This document shows positions 23,701-35,035 of a stretch of DNA of 64,000 nucleotides, piece by piece. A program made the position numbers and the translations under genes. This stretch comes from Populus alba. Its lineage: Eukaryota; Streptophyta; Magnoliopsida; Malpighiales; Salicaceae. Location of the stretch: NCBI RefSeq assembly GCF_005239225.2, contig NC_133299.1:6638967-6702966 (forward strand), given 5' to 3'. Within the stretch, counting starts at the first letter, position 1; every line of letters begins with the position of its first letter. The notes below the pieces were generated by a model. That model ran no database searches, was not told the DNA's origin, and saw only the letters and a program-made list of their open reading frames with translations.

Positions 23701-24650
23701 CCTCTTTTCAACTCCTCATATTCTGACGTTGCTTTGCAGTCATCTCCTCTGATGTGAAGTTCTATCTTTCCAACCTTTCGTTCTCTTGAATTTTATAATT
23801 ATAGCGACGAAAAACATCCAAGTGGTTTTATAATATGTCTACTTTCTTGTAACGTGTTTTTTTTTTTATTTATTGTTAAAATCAAGATTATGCAGGGAAA
23901 AGACTATAAAATCAAACTGATCATTAAGAAGAAGAAAAAAGAACTGTCAAAAACAAGTCACGAAATTGATTGGCTCGGAAAGATAGAGATAATTTAGGAT
24001 TCCAAGAAAACCTTCTTTTATATTCCATATATTTTTTTCCCATCCTTTTCAGTTTGGAGTTATCTGCCATGAGAATTCCCTACCAATCAAGTGTTCTCAC
24101 CGATGCCCTTTATTCCTGATCAACCCTGACTTTTAGGTTTTGTCTCTTCCACGAGCCAGGTTGCCATGCTGACACTTTATTCTCGATCTAAACCTAGAAA
24201 CGAAGTCAGAGCGTGCTCACCACGCACAAATCACATTGTGACGTCTGCCGTCGAAGAAAGAGTTCTGAAATTCAGGTTCGAAACATAAAAAGATGGGGAT
24301 TTGAGAGGTTCGAAGCAGATCCGATGTAGGGACTTCGGAAGTACAACAACATGGGGATCGGAATCAGCCTAAATGTCAGAGCTGCAACATGGAAAAGTAG
24401 AAGACGAGAAGCCTCTCTCTTCCTTCCTTCCTTCCTCGGAGAGGATATTCTAATCAGCACTGGAATGAAGCTACCAAACGTACGTATATGGAGAGGGATA
24501 TCCTTTGGCTTCTCTCTTCTCTTTATGTCTTTCTTTTTGTTCAGAATTAGTACACAGAATTCGGGCTATCCTCTTTGCAGCTCCCATGTACATGGTAGTA
24601 CTCAAATGATGATTCTCTTATGATTCAAAATGTTAATGATTATTAAATTA
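20738..24650. other. Long gene-less stretch, moderately GC-balanced
   Basis: About 3.9 kb without a gene I can support, but base composition is less extreme than the surrounding AT-rich DNA and reads like ancient UTR, intron or lncRNA-type sequence. Open frames at 21939-22169, 22722-22976 (ending after a good acceptor, CAATACCAG) and 24351-24623 show no recognisable domain. A (GA)n run lies at 23,288-23,310. Confidence 0.5.
23288..23310. repeat. (GA)n microsatellite
   Basis: About eleven GA units in a row. Confidence 0.9.
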
Positions 24651-24769
24651 TCAGATTTGTATAAAAATAAAGAAAAAAAACTTATTAATTTCAAATCTAA
24701 TAGTTCAAAATGAGGAATTGAAGTTTGTTGATGTTAGGCATTATAACTAAAAATTCGTTTAATATTGTG

Positions 24770-24960
24770 AGCGGTTGTTTTTCATAATGTAATTTTTATT
24801 TGAAAATATATTAAAATTTATTTTTATTTTTTAAAATATATTTTTAACATTAGCAAATCAAAAATAATTTGAAAACACAAAAAAAATATTTTGAAGTAAA
24901 GAAAAAATAATAAAAAAAATTATTTAAAAAAAACGTGTTTAATATGCAAAAATAAACTCT
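24770..24960. repeat. AT-rich MITE-like repeat copy
   Basis: Contains GAGCGGTTGTTTTTCATAAT, ATATATTAAAATTTATTTTT and TTTAACATTAGCAAATCAAA, the common family layout. Confidence 0.5.
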
Positions 24961-25291
24961 CTAATTCACAGTAATTTTGTGAAGTTAAAAAGTCCAGCTA
25001 TAATTCTTACTTTCTGAAACTTTCTTCATTCAAGTCCCTTTTTTTTTACATCCCCGAGTCAGTTTCCATCATTTTTCTCTTTTGCTCCTGTTCCCCACTC
25101 ACGTGACTTGTGGAGTCAATCATGGTGTACCACATGCCGTGTGCCTGTTTCTTTCTTTCTTTCTTAATGCAATTTTATGGCTACCTTGCTCTGGTTCGAG
25201 CCCGAGGTATTATAATTCAACCCTCTCCCAGCCGATACAATAATTATGATACGATTAGGAAATATGTTCAACGATTAATTATATTTTAACA

Positions 25292-25294
<3 letters not shown>

Positions 25295-25322
<28 letters not shown>
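25295..25322. repeat. (AT)n microsatellite
   Basis: Uninterrupted alternating A/T run of about 28 bases. Confidence 0.85.
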
Positions 25323-25327
<5 letters not shown>

Positions 25328-25920
25328 AATTCAGTAAGTGCTCGATCTAATGACTGCCAGAGTGAGTCTGATATGTGTTGGGTAGTCATAAATCTAATTA
25401 GTTGGTTAGTCAATTCGTTCAAAGGAAAAAATAAATATACATGTGTCATTGGATGCACCAACCATGTAATATTAAAAATGTAAAATATATCTGATCAACT
25501 TGATCTATGATGCTAGATAAATTAATGACTCGTTGAATTTTAGAATTTAATAGTTAGATTATATATATATATAGTAGGTGGTTTCATTATCATTTTTTTT
25601 ATACTAATTATATTTTTTATTTATTTAATATGGGATATATGTCTAGTGATACTTCTCATTTACAATCCATTTTTTGAAGTTAGTCAGTGTGGCTTGGAAT
25701 ATTTCAAGATCTTTGATGAAAAGTTATGCCTCATTGAGGCTTTAATACCGTATAAATTTGGAGTTCTTTTCAAAAGACTTAAGTTTTATGACAGGTGGCT
25801 AATTATGGATTTCTTATATTAGTTTATATCTTTGTATATATACAATATAGAATATTGTTTGTGTTCTTTTTTTTTTTTTCCCTGTTAAATACAACCCAAA
25901 AAAAGTTTTTTTTTTTATTA

Positions 25921-26083
25921 ATGTGGATGTCCAAGCTAATTTGAGGGTACCTCGATTAATCTCACAGGCCCTGAAGTTAACGACTATATAAGTCTTTAGT
26001 GATGCCGAAATTTAGAGGACTCAAACTAGTGACCTGTATAGAATAAATCTAGGATCTAACTAGTTGAATTATATCTCTTAACA
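25921..26083 (-). mobile_element. tRNA-derived SINE copy, minus orientation
   Basis: Best-preserved member of its group. On the minus strand, a box A-like ATATAATTCAACTAGTTAGA, box B-like GGTCACTAGTTTGAGTCCTC, then body TAGTCGTTAACTTCAGGGCC, TGTGAGATTAATCGAGGTAC and AATTAGCTTGGACATCCACA. This is the layout of a plant tRNA-derived SINE of the Salicaceae type. Confidence 0.7.
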
Positions 26084-27207
26084 TTACTAAAAAAAAAAAA
26101 AAATTTAATAAGGAGAGAGATGATAATTAGTTTAACCAAAATGTCATAGCAAGGTGTTTTTTTTCCATGGCAACGTTTCACGTGGCATTTACTTGAGCTG
26201 TCCTTATCTTGTATTTCCTAATAGGCAGCCACACTAATTAAATTTTCTTTGATAGATTAGACTTGTTTAAATTAAAGAAATTGGTAAGTTTTTGAGTCAG
26301 TCAAGCCATGGTTATTTTAATTTTGTTTCCCAGACTGTAATGATTAGTCAATATATAATAATAATAATTTAGACCCTTGATTTAATAAAATCTGATGACC
26401 GGAGTAATTAATGTAGTAGAAGTTTCTGAGAACCTGTTCTCCAGTCGACGTTTGGCTCCTGCGAGCCGACAAGAAAATTGAAAAAATAACTAAATGAGTA
26501 TAAATGAAGGCTTGGGTTCACATGGGTACTCTTTTAAATTTCCACGCAACGTTTCTTGGACTTTGAATACAAGTGTGAGTGCGCTGCCTAGCTATCCAGG
26601 CATCTGATTATTGAACGTTGAGTGAGATCTAGACAAACGTTTGCCGTTCTTTTTGAAAATAGTCAACTTGCAATCTAGGGTTTTGAAGATTGCTATTAAG
26701 GGCTTGTTCGGTAGTTCGATGAGTTTTAGTTGAAATTATATTTTGTTTTAGCCATGATTTTAAAATATTTGGTTATATATTCTATAGTTTTGTCTAAATT
26801 TTAAGAAGAAACTCTATTTTAAAATGTTAGTAATGAATAATCTATAGTTTATATCCTTTTTTTAAACCACAAAAATCATCACGCACCCTAAATATAAAGA
26901 AATTGAGAAAGGGATATATCTAGGTACGTGTTTTGGAATATAGTGTTAGGTGGGACGTCAACAAATCATACTTACATTAGGCATTGAGAAAGAAGTATAT
27001 ATAGTACGAGTTTTTCTCTCTTTCCATTATGATAGTCCCACTTTAAATCGTTGAGTTTATTGTTATTTAGGTGCTCCAACTTCACCAACCAGATCATTTT
27101 GCCTTGATTCCAAAATGTAATTTGTAATTAATAATGATAGCAATATGAAAATTGATACTGATAATTGGAACATAACAAAACAAATTAAAGAATTGCAATT
27201 AATGAAC

Positions 27208-27356
27208 CACGAGGAGTAGTTCAATTGTTAGATTTTGGGTTTATTTCCCTATAATCATGAGTATCAATCATCTCAGAGCCATTGAAAGCTTATATGATCA
27301 TTAATTTTAGAGTCCATAAAATTAATAAAAGTGCGCGCAAACTGACCCAGATAAAA
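27208..27356 (+). mobile_element. tRNA-derived SINE copy, plus orientation, degraded
   Basis: Head AGTAGTTCAATTGTTAGATT and body GCTTATATGATCATTAATTT, GTGCGCGCAAACTGACCCAG match the SINE copies at 25,921 and 37,280. Box B is eroded (GAGTATCAATC). Confidence 0.6.
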
Positions 27357-28086
27357 TTGCAATCACTGCCGATCAACAAGTTAATAATTTTACTTTTTAG
27401 CATGAATTAAATTCTTACATTTTGATATATATTACCGAACACAAGCTAAATTTTGTACCAAAAGAAGAAGAAGAAGAAGAAAAAAAAAAGACAGAAGGAT
27501 ATCGAGTTTGTTTCCACGGTTTAAAATTAATAGAATTTGTGCAAGCACATGGAAAGGCATCTTAATTCAAGCTTCTTTCGTTTTCCTTTACGTCTTTGGA
27601 AAAACTCACACCAATAACAAATGCACACTTGTAGACGTTATGACCGTTTTCTGAATTTTTTGTTTTTTTGATAATAACACATATCTTTTAATTTGAAGGC
27701 AGGTAATTACCCAAAATTTCTTAGGGAGCAGGAAACTGGATAGATATATGGTCAGATTTCAATTGTAAGTTAAAGTGCAGAAATTTTTTTAATTATGATT
27801 TGTTTTTTAATTTTTTAAATATACAATATCTCGAATCGACTTGTGAACCTCAAACAAGATCCCTACACTCTAAAAAAAAACTTGTAAAACATGACTTATA
27901 CTTTGCAATTCGTGATCATCAGTATTAGTGGGTTGAGAGAATTGAATTAAAAACCATATAAAAAAACATATTCCTGGTCCACGTCCATTTTAATATCTTA
28001 GCCACCGCTTATTATTGGTCTTTGCTTCTAGCTATCCATAGATTATATACAGCCAACAACAAAACTATAAATTTATAATAATTCAT

Positions 28087-28093
<7 letters not shown>

Positions 28094-28119
<26 letters not shown>
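28094..28119. repeat. (GA)n microsatellite
   Basis: About thirteen GA units. Confidence 0.9.
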
Positions 28120-28123
<4 letters not shown>

Positions 28124-28954
28124 AAACTCAATGTGCCTTTTGCATGTATTGGTGGGAGGTGGGAGTACTTTTTCTCCAGCTTTAACCACCACTTTTAGAC
28201 GTCTTGTATATCAGTAAACAATTCTAAAAGCCTTTTAAATTTCTAATTGCGGTGGCTAGCAGCACTCTCTTTAAAATGATAATTTCAAATAAAAGCCATT
28301 CTAGGGAAGGTTCCGACGACTTCTTCAGGGGAAAGGGGGCAAAATACTTCTATGCAAAAGAAACTGTTGAGAAAGGTTATGAACTTTTAATCTCATAAAA
28401 AAAGAAAAAAAAAAAAAAAAAGGGTTATGAGCTTTTAAGCCGTGAATAGAAGAAGAAAAAATAAAGGGTGAACTTTCAAGCACAATTTGGAGTCCAAATG
28501 CATTTATTTCCATAAAACCTTAATTTATTAATAATTAATCGATTCTTTTCCCTTGCAATCACGTTAGGCTTTGGCCGGTAGCCATAAAGTATATTCTAGA
28601 ACCCAAAAAAAAAAAAGTCGGTAGGATGAGATGGGCAACTTCTTCGTTATTGGTAGCTGGGCCCTAAGTATATCCTTGATACGTGTCCATTTTGGGTCCC
28701 TCTGGGCACTGATCGGTGATGAAAAGGACGATCGATTGAACCATACACGAGCAATGGTAAGAGCAAATAGTAAATGGAGTCACCATCACGAAAGAATGGA
28801 AATCCAACGGTTGAGATTTCATTTGTGTATTGGGTATCTTTATCTCTCTTTTGTTGCCTTTTTGTCTTCCTAAGTTTGATTGACAAAAAGGCAACTTCCC
28901 TTTGTTGCAAAGGAATGCTGGCCAATAGCATGTTTATTTGTTCTTTTTTTTTTT

Positions 28955-29125
28955 AAATAATGTTATAGAAAAAAATGATTTTTTTAGCATTAAATTAACT
29001 TTTTGATGATTATAAATGGTTTTAATATGTTAATATAAAAAATAAATTTAAAAAAATAAAAAAAATATATTATATATTTTTAAATAAAACATATTTTAAA
29101 AAATAAAAACTACTATAATATTAAA
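28955..29125. repeat. AT-rich MITE-like repeat copy
   Basis: AT-rich block with TAGCATTAAATTAACTTTTT and TTTTAAATAAAACATATTTT, the common layout; ends eroded. Confidence 0.4.
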
Positions 29126-29879
29126 TTTCTTTGATGGTAATGGGATCTTTGCATCTTTTTGCATTATTGGCCTAACTTTTAGAAAATGCAGGCCATAAGA
29201 TTAACACCAATTATTTATGTTATTACACTCAAACACAAATTGAACATGAGGCATATTAATTAATTAATCATTTGGGACACATTTATCCCGAAAATACATA
29301 GATGGATTTTCCTAAAAGATTAAAATCGGTAGCCAATAAATATAACTTGAAAAGGAGAGGATAATCAAGACAGCATAGTAATTATTTTGCTATAACTATT
29401 CTATTTTCTCCATCTACAAGACAGATTGATGTCGGAGTCTCATCGCACACAGTGACTAACTAGATGAAATAGATATTTAATCCAATTTTCAGTTCTAGTT
29501 GACTATACATCCATGGACGTGCTTGTCAAGTTTTTCAGGCAGCATAAATAATAGAAAACGTGAAATATTCTAACACAATGACTTGCACTCAAAAAATAAA
29601 CACACACACAATCATTTTTATGTACATATCAATTTTATGAGCAAAATTTAAAGAATTTATACCACTCACCTTATTATTAATCCGTGTTAGAATTGAGATC
29701 AAGTCATTTTTTTATTAATATTATAAAAATATTTAAATATTGTTAATATTTTAATTTTTCCAAGTGAAAAAAAATAATTAAATCGTATAGGGACTAATTC
29801 GATGTGACTCGATTGATTTTTATAGGTTCAAAAGTAATACAGATAACCTATAAAAACATGGTTTTACTAAAAAAATTCA

Positions 29880-30600
29880 AGATGACATCTTGTTTTTTTA
29901 ATATTGAAATAATAACATATTAGATTAACTTGGATTAACCCGAGTTGACATGTCAAGTTCGTGACCTGGGTTATGAAACTATAATAATCCTAAAAAATAT
30001 CAAAATAAATTATGAAACTTAATTCTCAATTAATGAATAAAATTAAAACCAAAACTCAATTAAAAAAAAAAAAGGGCCTAACCCCGCAACCTATATCACA
30101 AGACATGGACAACCCAATAAAAAAACAAATTCAATGTTAAAAGACCCATAACTCGGATCATGAGACCGAGATGTTAAAGAACTCATAACTTAAATCATGA
30201 AACCAAGATAACCTTTTAAAAAACAATAATTTGATTTAACTATGGTTAAAATGCCAAAACCCACACCCATGATCACGAGATTAAGATATCACCATATAAA
30301 AAAAATCAAAACAGATTATAAAGATAAATTTCCAACTAATTATAAAATTATATAAAAAAATCAATTAAAAAAAACTCAAATTAACTTGTTAAGCACAATT
30401 TCTAGATCATGAAGCCGAAATAATCTTATAGAAAGTAAACAATATAAATCATGAAGCCTAATTTCCACTTAAATCAATATGAAAGGATGAAATTAAAAAA
30501 AACTCGAACCAATTGAGTTAACCCACCAAACCTGCGATCATTGTCATAAGAGTAAAATAACCCAATAAATAACAAATCTAATATTAAATAAAAAAAAAAC
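29880..30600 (-). repeat. Degenerate ~160-bp repeat tract, minus orientation
   Basis: On the minus strand it reads repeated phrases such as AATTGAGAATTAAGTTTCAT, ATAACCCAGGTCACGAACTT and GTCAACTCGGGTTAATCCAA. These are the same phrases, in the same order, as in the plus-strand tracts at 44,500, 48,300 and 63,180. Several successive units contain 'ATGAxACCxAGATAAC'-type words. Confidence 0.6.
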
Positions 30601-30946
30601 ATTGATTAAAAAATTAAAATAAAATAAAAATTACTTATACAAATAAGATCAAAATAAAGTTTTTCCAGTGAATTATTATAATGAAAAAAACCCACATATT
30701 TTAGTATATAGTATAATAATGATAATATAATAATTATATACCAAAAGTTCTCAAAAATATCTTGGGTTACAATGGTAATTACAAATACAAACCTTATACT
30801 AAGTTTTTTTTTTCCTACACTTCGAGTAAACAAATTAATCTCATTAATTACATCAAACACTAACCGAAGACCTCCCAAGTCCCACCACCACTACACAAAC
30901 TCGAAAAAAATAAAAGCACTAACCACCACTTCTTGCAAGATCTTAA

Positions 30947-30968
30947 TATAAACCCGAACACAACGCGT
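30947..30968 (+). promoter_or_regulatory. TATA box and CGCG box of NHL1-like gene
   Basis: TATAAA at 30947-30952 is followed by ACGCGT at 30963-30968. The ATG lies at 31123, which would give a leader of about 140 bases rich in C and T. ACGCGT fits the CAMTA-type CGCG consensus, but it lies at or near the transcription start, so a regulatory role is only a suggestion. Confidence 0.45.
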
Positions 30969-31122
30969 TTATTGCACGGCACCGTCAATGCACCCCCACA
31001 CAAAGCAAAGAACCCAACCTCTCTACCTCTACCTCTCTTGTTATTAACTCCACACTTCCCTCAGAAACTCTACCTCACATAGCTCCTCTTTTCCTCTTCA
31101 CTTCACCACCAACACCACCACC

Positions 31123-31752
31123 ATGTCATCCAAAGACTGCGGCAGCCACGGCGACAGACGCCGAAAAATCTTCCGTCGAATCTTCGCCGGAATCCTAATC
31201 TTCCTCCTCATAGTCCTCATCATAATTCTCTTAGTTTGGGCCATCCTCCGTCCTTCAAAACCAAAATTCATCCTCCAAGATGCTACAGTTTACGCCTTCA
31301 ACGTTTCATCTCCAAATCTTCTCACTTCCAATTTCCAAGTCACCTTATCCTCTCGCAACCCCAATGACAAAGTCGGGATCTACTATGATAAACTCGATGT
31401 TTATGCCACATACCGTAACCAACAAATAACTCTACGTACTGCCATACCTACTTCTTACCAAGGGCACAACGAAATTGATGTTTGGTCCCCTTTTGTCTAC
31501 GGCAGCGCCGTGCCTGTATCTCCGTACAATTCAGTCGCATTAAGTCAAGACCAAGCTACAGGAACTGTGATGCTGATGATCAAGATTGATGGTCGTGTCC
31601 GATTCAAAGTTGGAACCTTTATTTCTGCGAAATATCATTTGAATGTTCAGTGTCCTGCTTATATTCAGTTTGGTAGCAGAACTAGTGGAATCATTGTCGG
31701 TGAGAACGCCATTAAGTATCAGCTGGTAACGAGATGCAGTGTGAGCCTTTGA
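31123..31752 (+). CDS. NDR1/HIN1-like protein (NHL1/NHL12 type), LEA_2 domain
   Basis: Single-exon gene for 209 residues. A basic cytosolic tail (DRRRKIFRR, residues 11-19) leads into one membrane segment, about residues 20-42. A LEA_2 domain follows, starting KPKFILQDATVYAFNV, with the family hallmark NPNDKVGIYYDKLDVYATY near residues 79-97, SYQGHNEIDVW, and Cys residues in the C-terminal strand (HLNVQCPAY, TRCSVSL). NHL proteins are plasma-membrane or plasmodesmal proteins linked to defence and hormone signalling. The ATG context (CCACCATGTC) is good and a C/T-rich leader precedes it. The reading frame is intact and of normal length for the family (about 200-220). Confidence 0.93.
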   Translation: MSSKDCGSHGDRRRKIFRRIFAGILIFLLIVLIIILLVWAILRPSKPKFILQDATVYAFNVSSPNLLTSNFQVTLSSRNPNDKVGIYYDKLDVYATYRNQQITLRTAIPTSYQGHNEIDVWSPFVYGSAVPVSPYNSVALSQDQATGTVMLMIKIDGRVRFKVGTFISAKYHLNVQCPAYIQFGSRTSGIIVGENAIKYQLVTRCSVSL

Positions 31753-32869
31753 AGGGATGATACAGCTTCAAGATGGTAAAACGCTATAACGCCGTTAAGT
31801 TACTATTTTCTTTTTTGGGCACTCTTTAATATTTTTAGTTTAATTTGATGTATTGTTATTTTATATGGAATTGATGATGGCGTTGTCTCTGTTTTATAGA
31901 TTATATATACACACGAAGGGATCCATATGAAACACTTCGAAATTGGAAGTGTACATTTTGCTAAAGTGAATAAATTGAAGGAAAATCATGAAATATTGAA
32001 GCAAATAGCAAAGTTACGATTTCTAGTGTGCAAGTTGTGTGGTTTCAATTTTTATTTTTTCTTTCGTATAGTTAGCCATTAAATGCGAGATCAATAATTG
32101 TGTGTTGATATGAAGATAAACAATTGAGTGTCTAGTGGAGGTTGTCGAGTCATTGTCCATCGTTTTTTTTTTTTTTAAACGCAATTTTGCTTTTATTGGT
32201 GCTTGCTTGTTGTTCACTCTCTCTCTTCTTCTTCTTCTTCTTTTTTCAGTAGGATATTTAAAGTTATGAAAAGGGAATATTTCGTCAACCATAAGTGATT
32301 CTTCCATATACGTATCTTCTTTTTCTAATTCTTATGATTTGCTTTAGAGATACCTTTGATCTGGATTTTAAGATACAAACGATTCTTCTTCTGTTTCACG
32401 GCTGCGCGGAAGTTGCTATGTTAGCTGGGCTGTGTTGCGAAGGAACTGTTGCATTAATTTGGTAGAGCGAATGCACTTGTGACTATGAGTTTGCATGTTA
32501 CTCTGATTTGTGTTTTTGAGCGACTTTAGACTATTATGTGAATTGTTTTACTTATGGTAAAATCTATCATGTGAGGAGATCATTTGCAAATGGAAAAATT
32601 CAATAAGGAGGAAAATTAAAAATAAATAAATAAATAAATGCCGTTTGATTATTAGAATAGTTATAAGCTAGCATTCATCTTGACCAACAACCAAATCGGT
32701 GGAGAAATAAAATACACCACACCACAATAGCTGATGAATGGGACGAAGTCGTGAAACGATTTTTCTATGGAGTGGCCTACCATGGACATGTGCATAAAGG
32801 GTCGTTGTGAATAGTTCAGGCCTTAATTTCAAGATGGAGAAATTTAGTCCCTACCTAATGCATGTTATT

Positions 32870-33075
32870 CTTGTTTATTTTTATGTTTTAAAAAAATTTA
32901 AAATTTAAAATTTTTTATTAATTTTAAATTAATATGTTTTTAATTTTTCAAATCATTTTAATATACTAATATTAAAAATAATTTTTTAAAAAAAAAAAAA
33001 GCATCATTAATATATATTTTAATATAAAAAATTATATAAAAAATTATTTAAAAAATAACTGGAATTATACTTCCA
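32870..33075. repeat. AT-rich MITE-like repeat copy
   Basis: Contains TTTTAAATTAATATGTTTTT, AAATCATTTTAATATACTAA and a run of AAAAATAATTTTTTAAAA, the common family order. Confidence 0.5.
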
Positions 33076-34140
33076 AAAAAACTAAAAAAAAATAAGAAGA
33101 AGTTCCGAACGGTAATACAAACCCAGTCGACAATAAGCGAGATTTTAAAGATATTAGAGCGTGGAGGAGGCGTTCCTGGGGGGTGGGTGGAAGTCTCCAT
33201 GGCTTTAGTGGCGGTCCTTGTCATCCATCACCACCTCTTACGGTCTACTAATTAATAATGGCGTCATAGGAAGGGACTTTCTTATGCCAATTCTTAAAGT
33301 AATGGGCTCTTGTTTTCTGTTTTTTTTTAAATGAATCACAACTTATAGAGTCCACCCAGAACATTCTTAAGGCTAGGGATATGATGGTATGTTATGAAGT
33401 GATGATCTTCTCTGTAGCTTTCATGTGCCATAAAATCTTGTGTTTATCAGTATTCTGGCAGCCTGATAACCCTAATCAGTTCTTATGTATTGGGTGGAAA
33501 AAACTAAAAAGAAAAAAGAAAAGGAGAGGGAAAAATGAGAGGAGAAAAGAAAATTCATAAAAAGAGAAATAAAAAAACATAAAAAGGAGAGTAAAGAGAG
33601 AAAGAGAGAGAGAGAGAGGACGCAGCTACCCCTCGCTCTCATTTTCTTTTTATTATTATCTCCAGCAACGATAGATCCCAGCACAATTGACAACTCACTC
33701 ATCCTCCACAACCACCACGTTGCGGCCCCCTCCCATATTTCTCAACCAAAATCATCCCCTTCATCGATGGTCTAGCAATACACCATAACCACCACCAACG
33801 CTGGCAGCAGCTCCAGCAAAAACCACCACCCAAAACCACCACCAACCACCAAATCAATAAGGAGAGAGAAAGAGAGAAACAAAACCAAAAAAAGTAAATC
33901 CAAATCCAGAAAGTTTATTTTGATTTTGATTTTTTAAATTAATTAAAATGTGTTTTGGGGTTAGAAATTGATATATGGATGATGTAGAAAAAAATAAAAA
34001 TAAAAACAAGTCGAAATTTAAAAGGTCAAAAAACTTTGATTCTAATTTTTTTTATCACTGGAAATGGCTGGAAAAAATTTCAAGCAAACGACATATCATT
34101 CATTGTGTTTTTCTTAAAGCGAGGCATACTTTTTTTTTTT

Positions 34141-34210
34141 TTTTTTTAAAGAACCAAGTGTGCAGGCATGGCTTTGCAAGCCTAGTCATGCCTTCGTGGT
34201 TCTTTGAAGC
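34141..34210. repeat. Imperfect inverted repeat around GAACCA...TGGTTC
   Basis: AGAACCAAGTGTGCAGGCAT on the left pairs with ATGCCTTCGTGGTTCT on the right around a short CTTTGCAAGCCTAG loop. The flanks are AT-rich, suggesting a small piece of a larger repeat. Confidence 0.45.
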
Positions 34211-34934
34211 CCAAGCGCAGCTAGGCTTCACTATTTTGGCTCTTTATCAATTTTATTCTTTTATTTATTTTGTAATATTCTAAAATATAATTATTTTCAA
34301 ATAAAATAATTAAAATTATATTTTAAAATCATAGGATATACCATTCTTTTCAAATGAGATTAGAGGCTTTTTTATAGTGATGTTATTAATTGCTTTAAGA
34401 ATAATTATATAAGAACTTGGCATGCATAATTACTTTTAAGAAATTTCGTATAATAATAAAATTCTTAGCTTTTTAGTCTTTAATTATTATTTTTTTATAC
34501 ACTTATCTCATTTTAATTATCCCTTTATTTTTTTTCATAAAATTGCATAAAAAATATCAAGATATATTTCTTTTTTATTTTTTTATTAAAACTTGTTTTT
34601 CATGATAAGTTTTTGTTCAAAAACACATGCTATGAAAAAAAAATGTTATGTTTTTATATATAAAAAAATATATACATAAAGGACAGAGAATTTTAATTAA
34701 AGAAAAACTTGGCAAAAATTCATAAGAAACAAAATTTACCCGACACAATGTTGTTTAGACAATTTCTTAAAGAAGAAAAAAAATTCATGTCCAAGGTGTT
34801 AGGTTTGTTGCCAATAATGTGAATGCATCAACTCATATGTGCAACAACCAATAATGGACGACACCGTCCATTGATAAAGAAAATAAAAAAAACAATATGA
34901 GCAGAAATTGAGAGAAGGATATGAGGAGAGAGAT

Positions 34935-34937
<3 letters not shown>

Positions 34938-34969
<32 letters not shown>
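34938..34969. repeat. (GA)n microsatellite
   Basis: Purine run with about fifteen GA units, roughly 60 bases before the solo LTR. Confidence 0.85.
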
Positions 34970-34973
<4 letters not shown>

Positions 34974-35030
34974 ATGGTAGCGGCCCTGATACCTTATGCA
35001 TTAGTGTGAGTGAGTGATAAATATGACTTG

Positions 35031-35035
35031 AGTGG
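35031..35035. repeat. 5-bp target duplication, left (AGTGG)
   Basis: AGTGG immediately precedes the LTR end and is repeated at 36927-36931. Confidence 0.85.

Larger units (their letters stand above)
24651..30940. other. Intergenic, repeat-rich, upstream of NHL1-like gene
   Basis: AT-rich DNA with no supported gene. It includes MITE-like copies (24,770 and 28,955), simple repeats (25,295-25,322 AT; 28,094-28,119 GA), two SINE copies (25,921 and 27,208) and a tract of the ~160-base repeat (29,880-30,600). The frames near 28,631-28,931 on both strands overlap each other and have no family signature. Confidence 0.55.
31753..35030. other. Intergenic between NHL1-like gene and solo LTR
   Basis: Holds the NHL 3' flank, a MITE-like copy (32,870-33,075), a purine/pyrimidine-rich TE-like stretch (33,480-33,900) that on the minus strand looks like the C/T-rich part of an LTR, a palindromic fragment (34,141-34,210), and a (GA)n run just before the LTR. 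No supported gene. Confidence 0.5.

Noticed and set aside
24190..24275. Short resemblance (CAGAGCGTGCTC; VEERVLK) to the LEA_2 gene at 18604
   Set aside because: The matches are short and in the wrong order relative to the gene, so chance is likely.
25190..25210. Isolated GGTTCGAGCCC (box B-like)
   Set aside because: No box A or tRNA stems around it; at most a SINE fragment.
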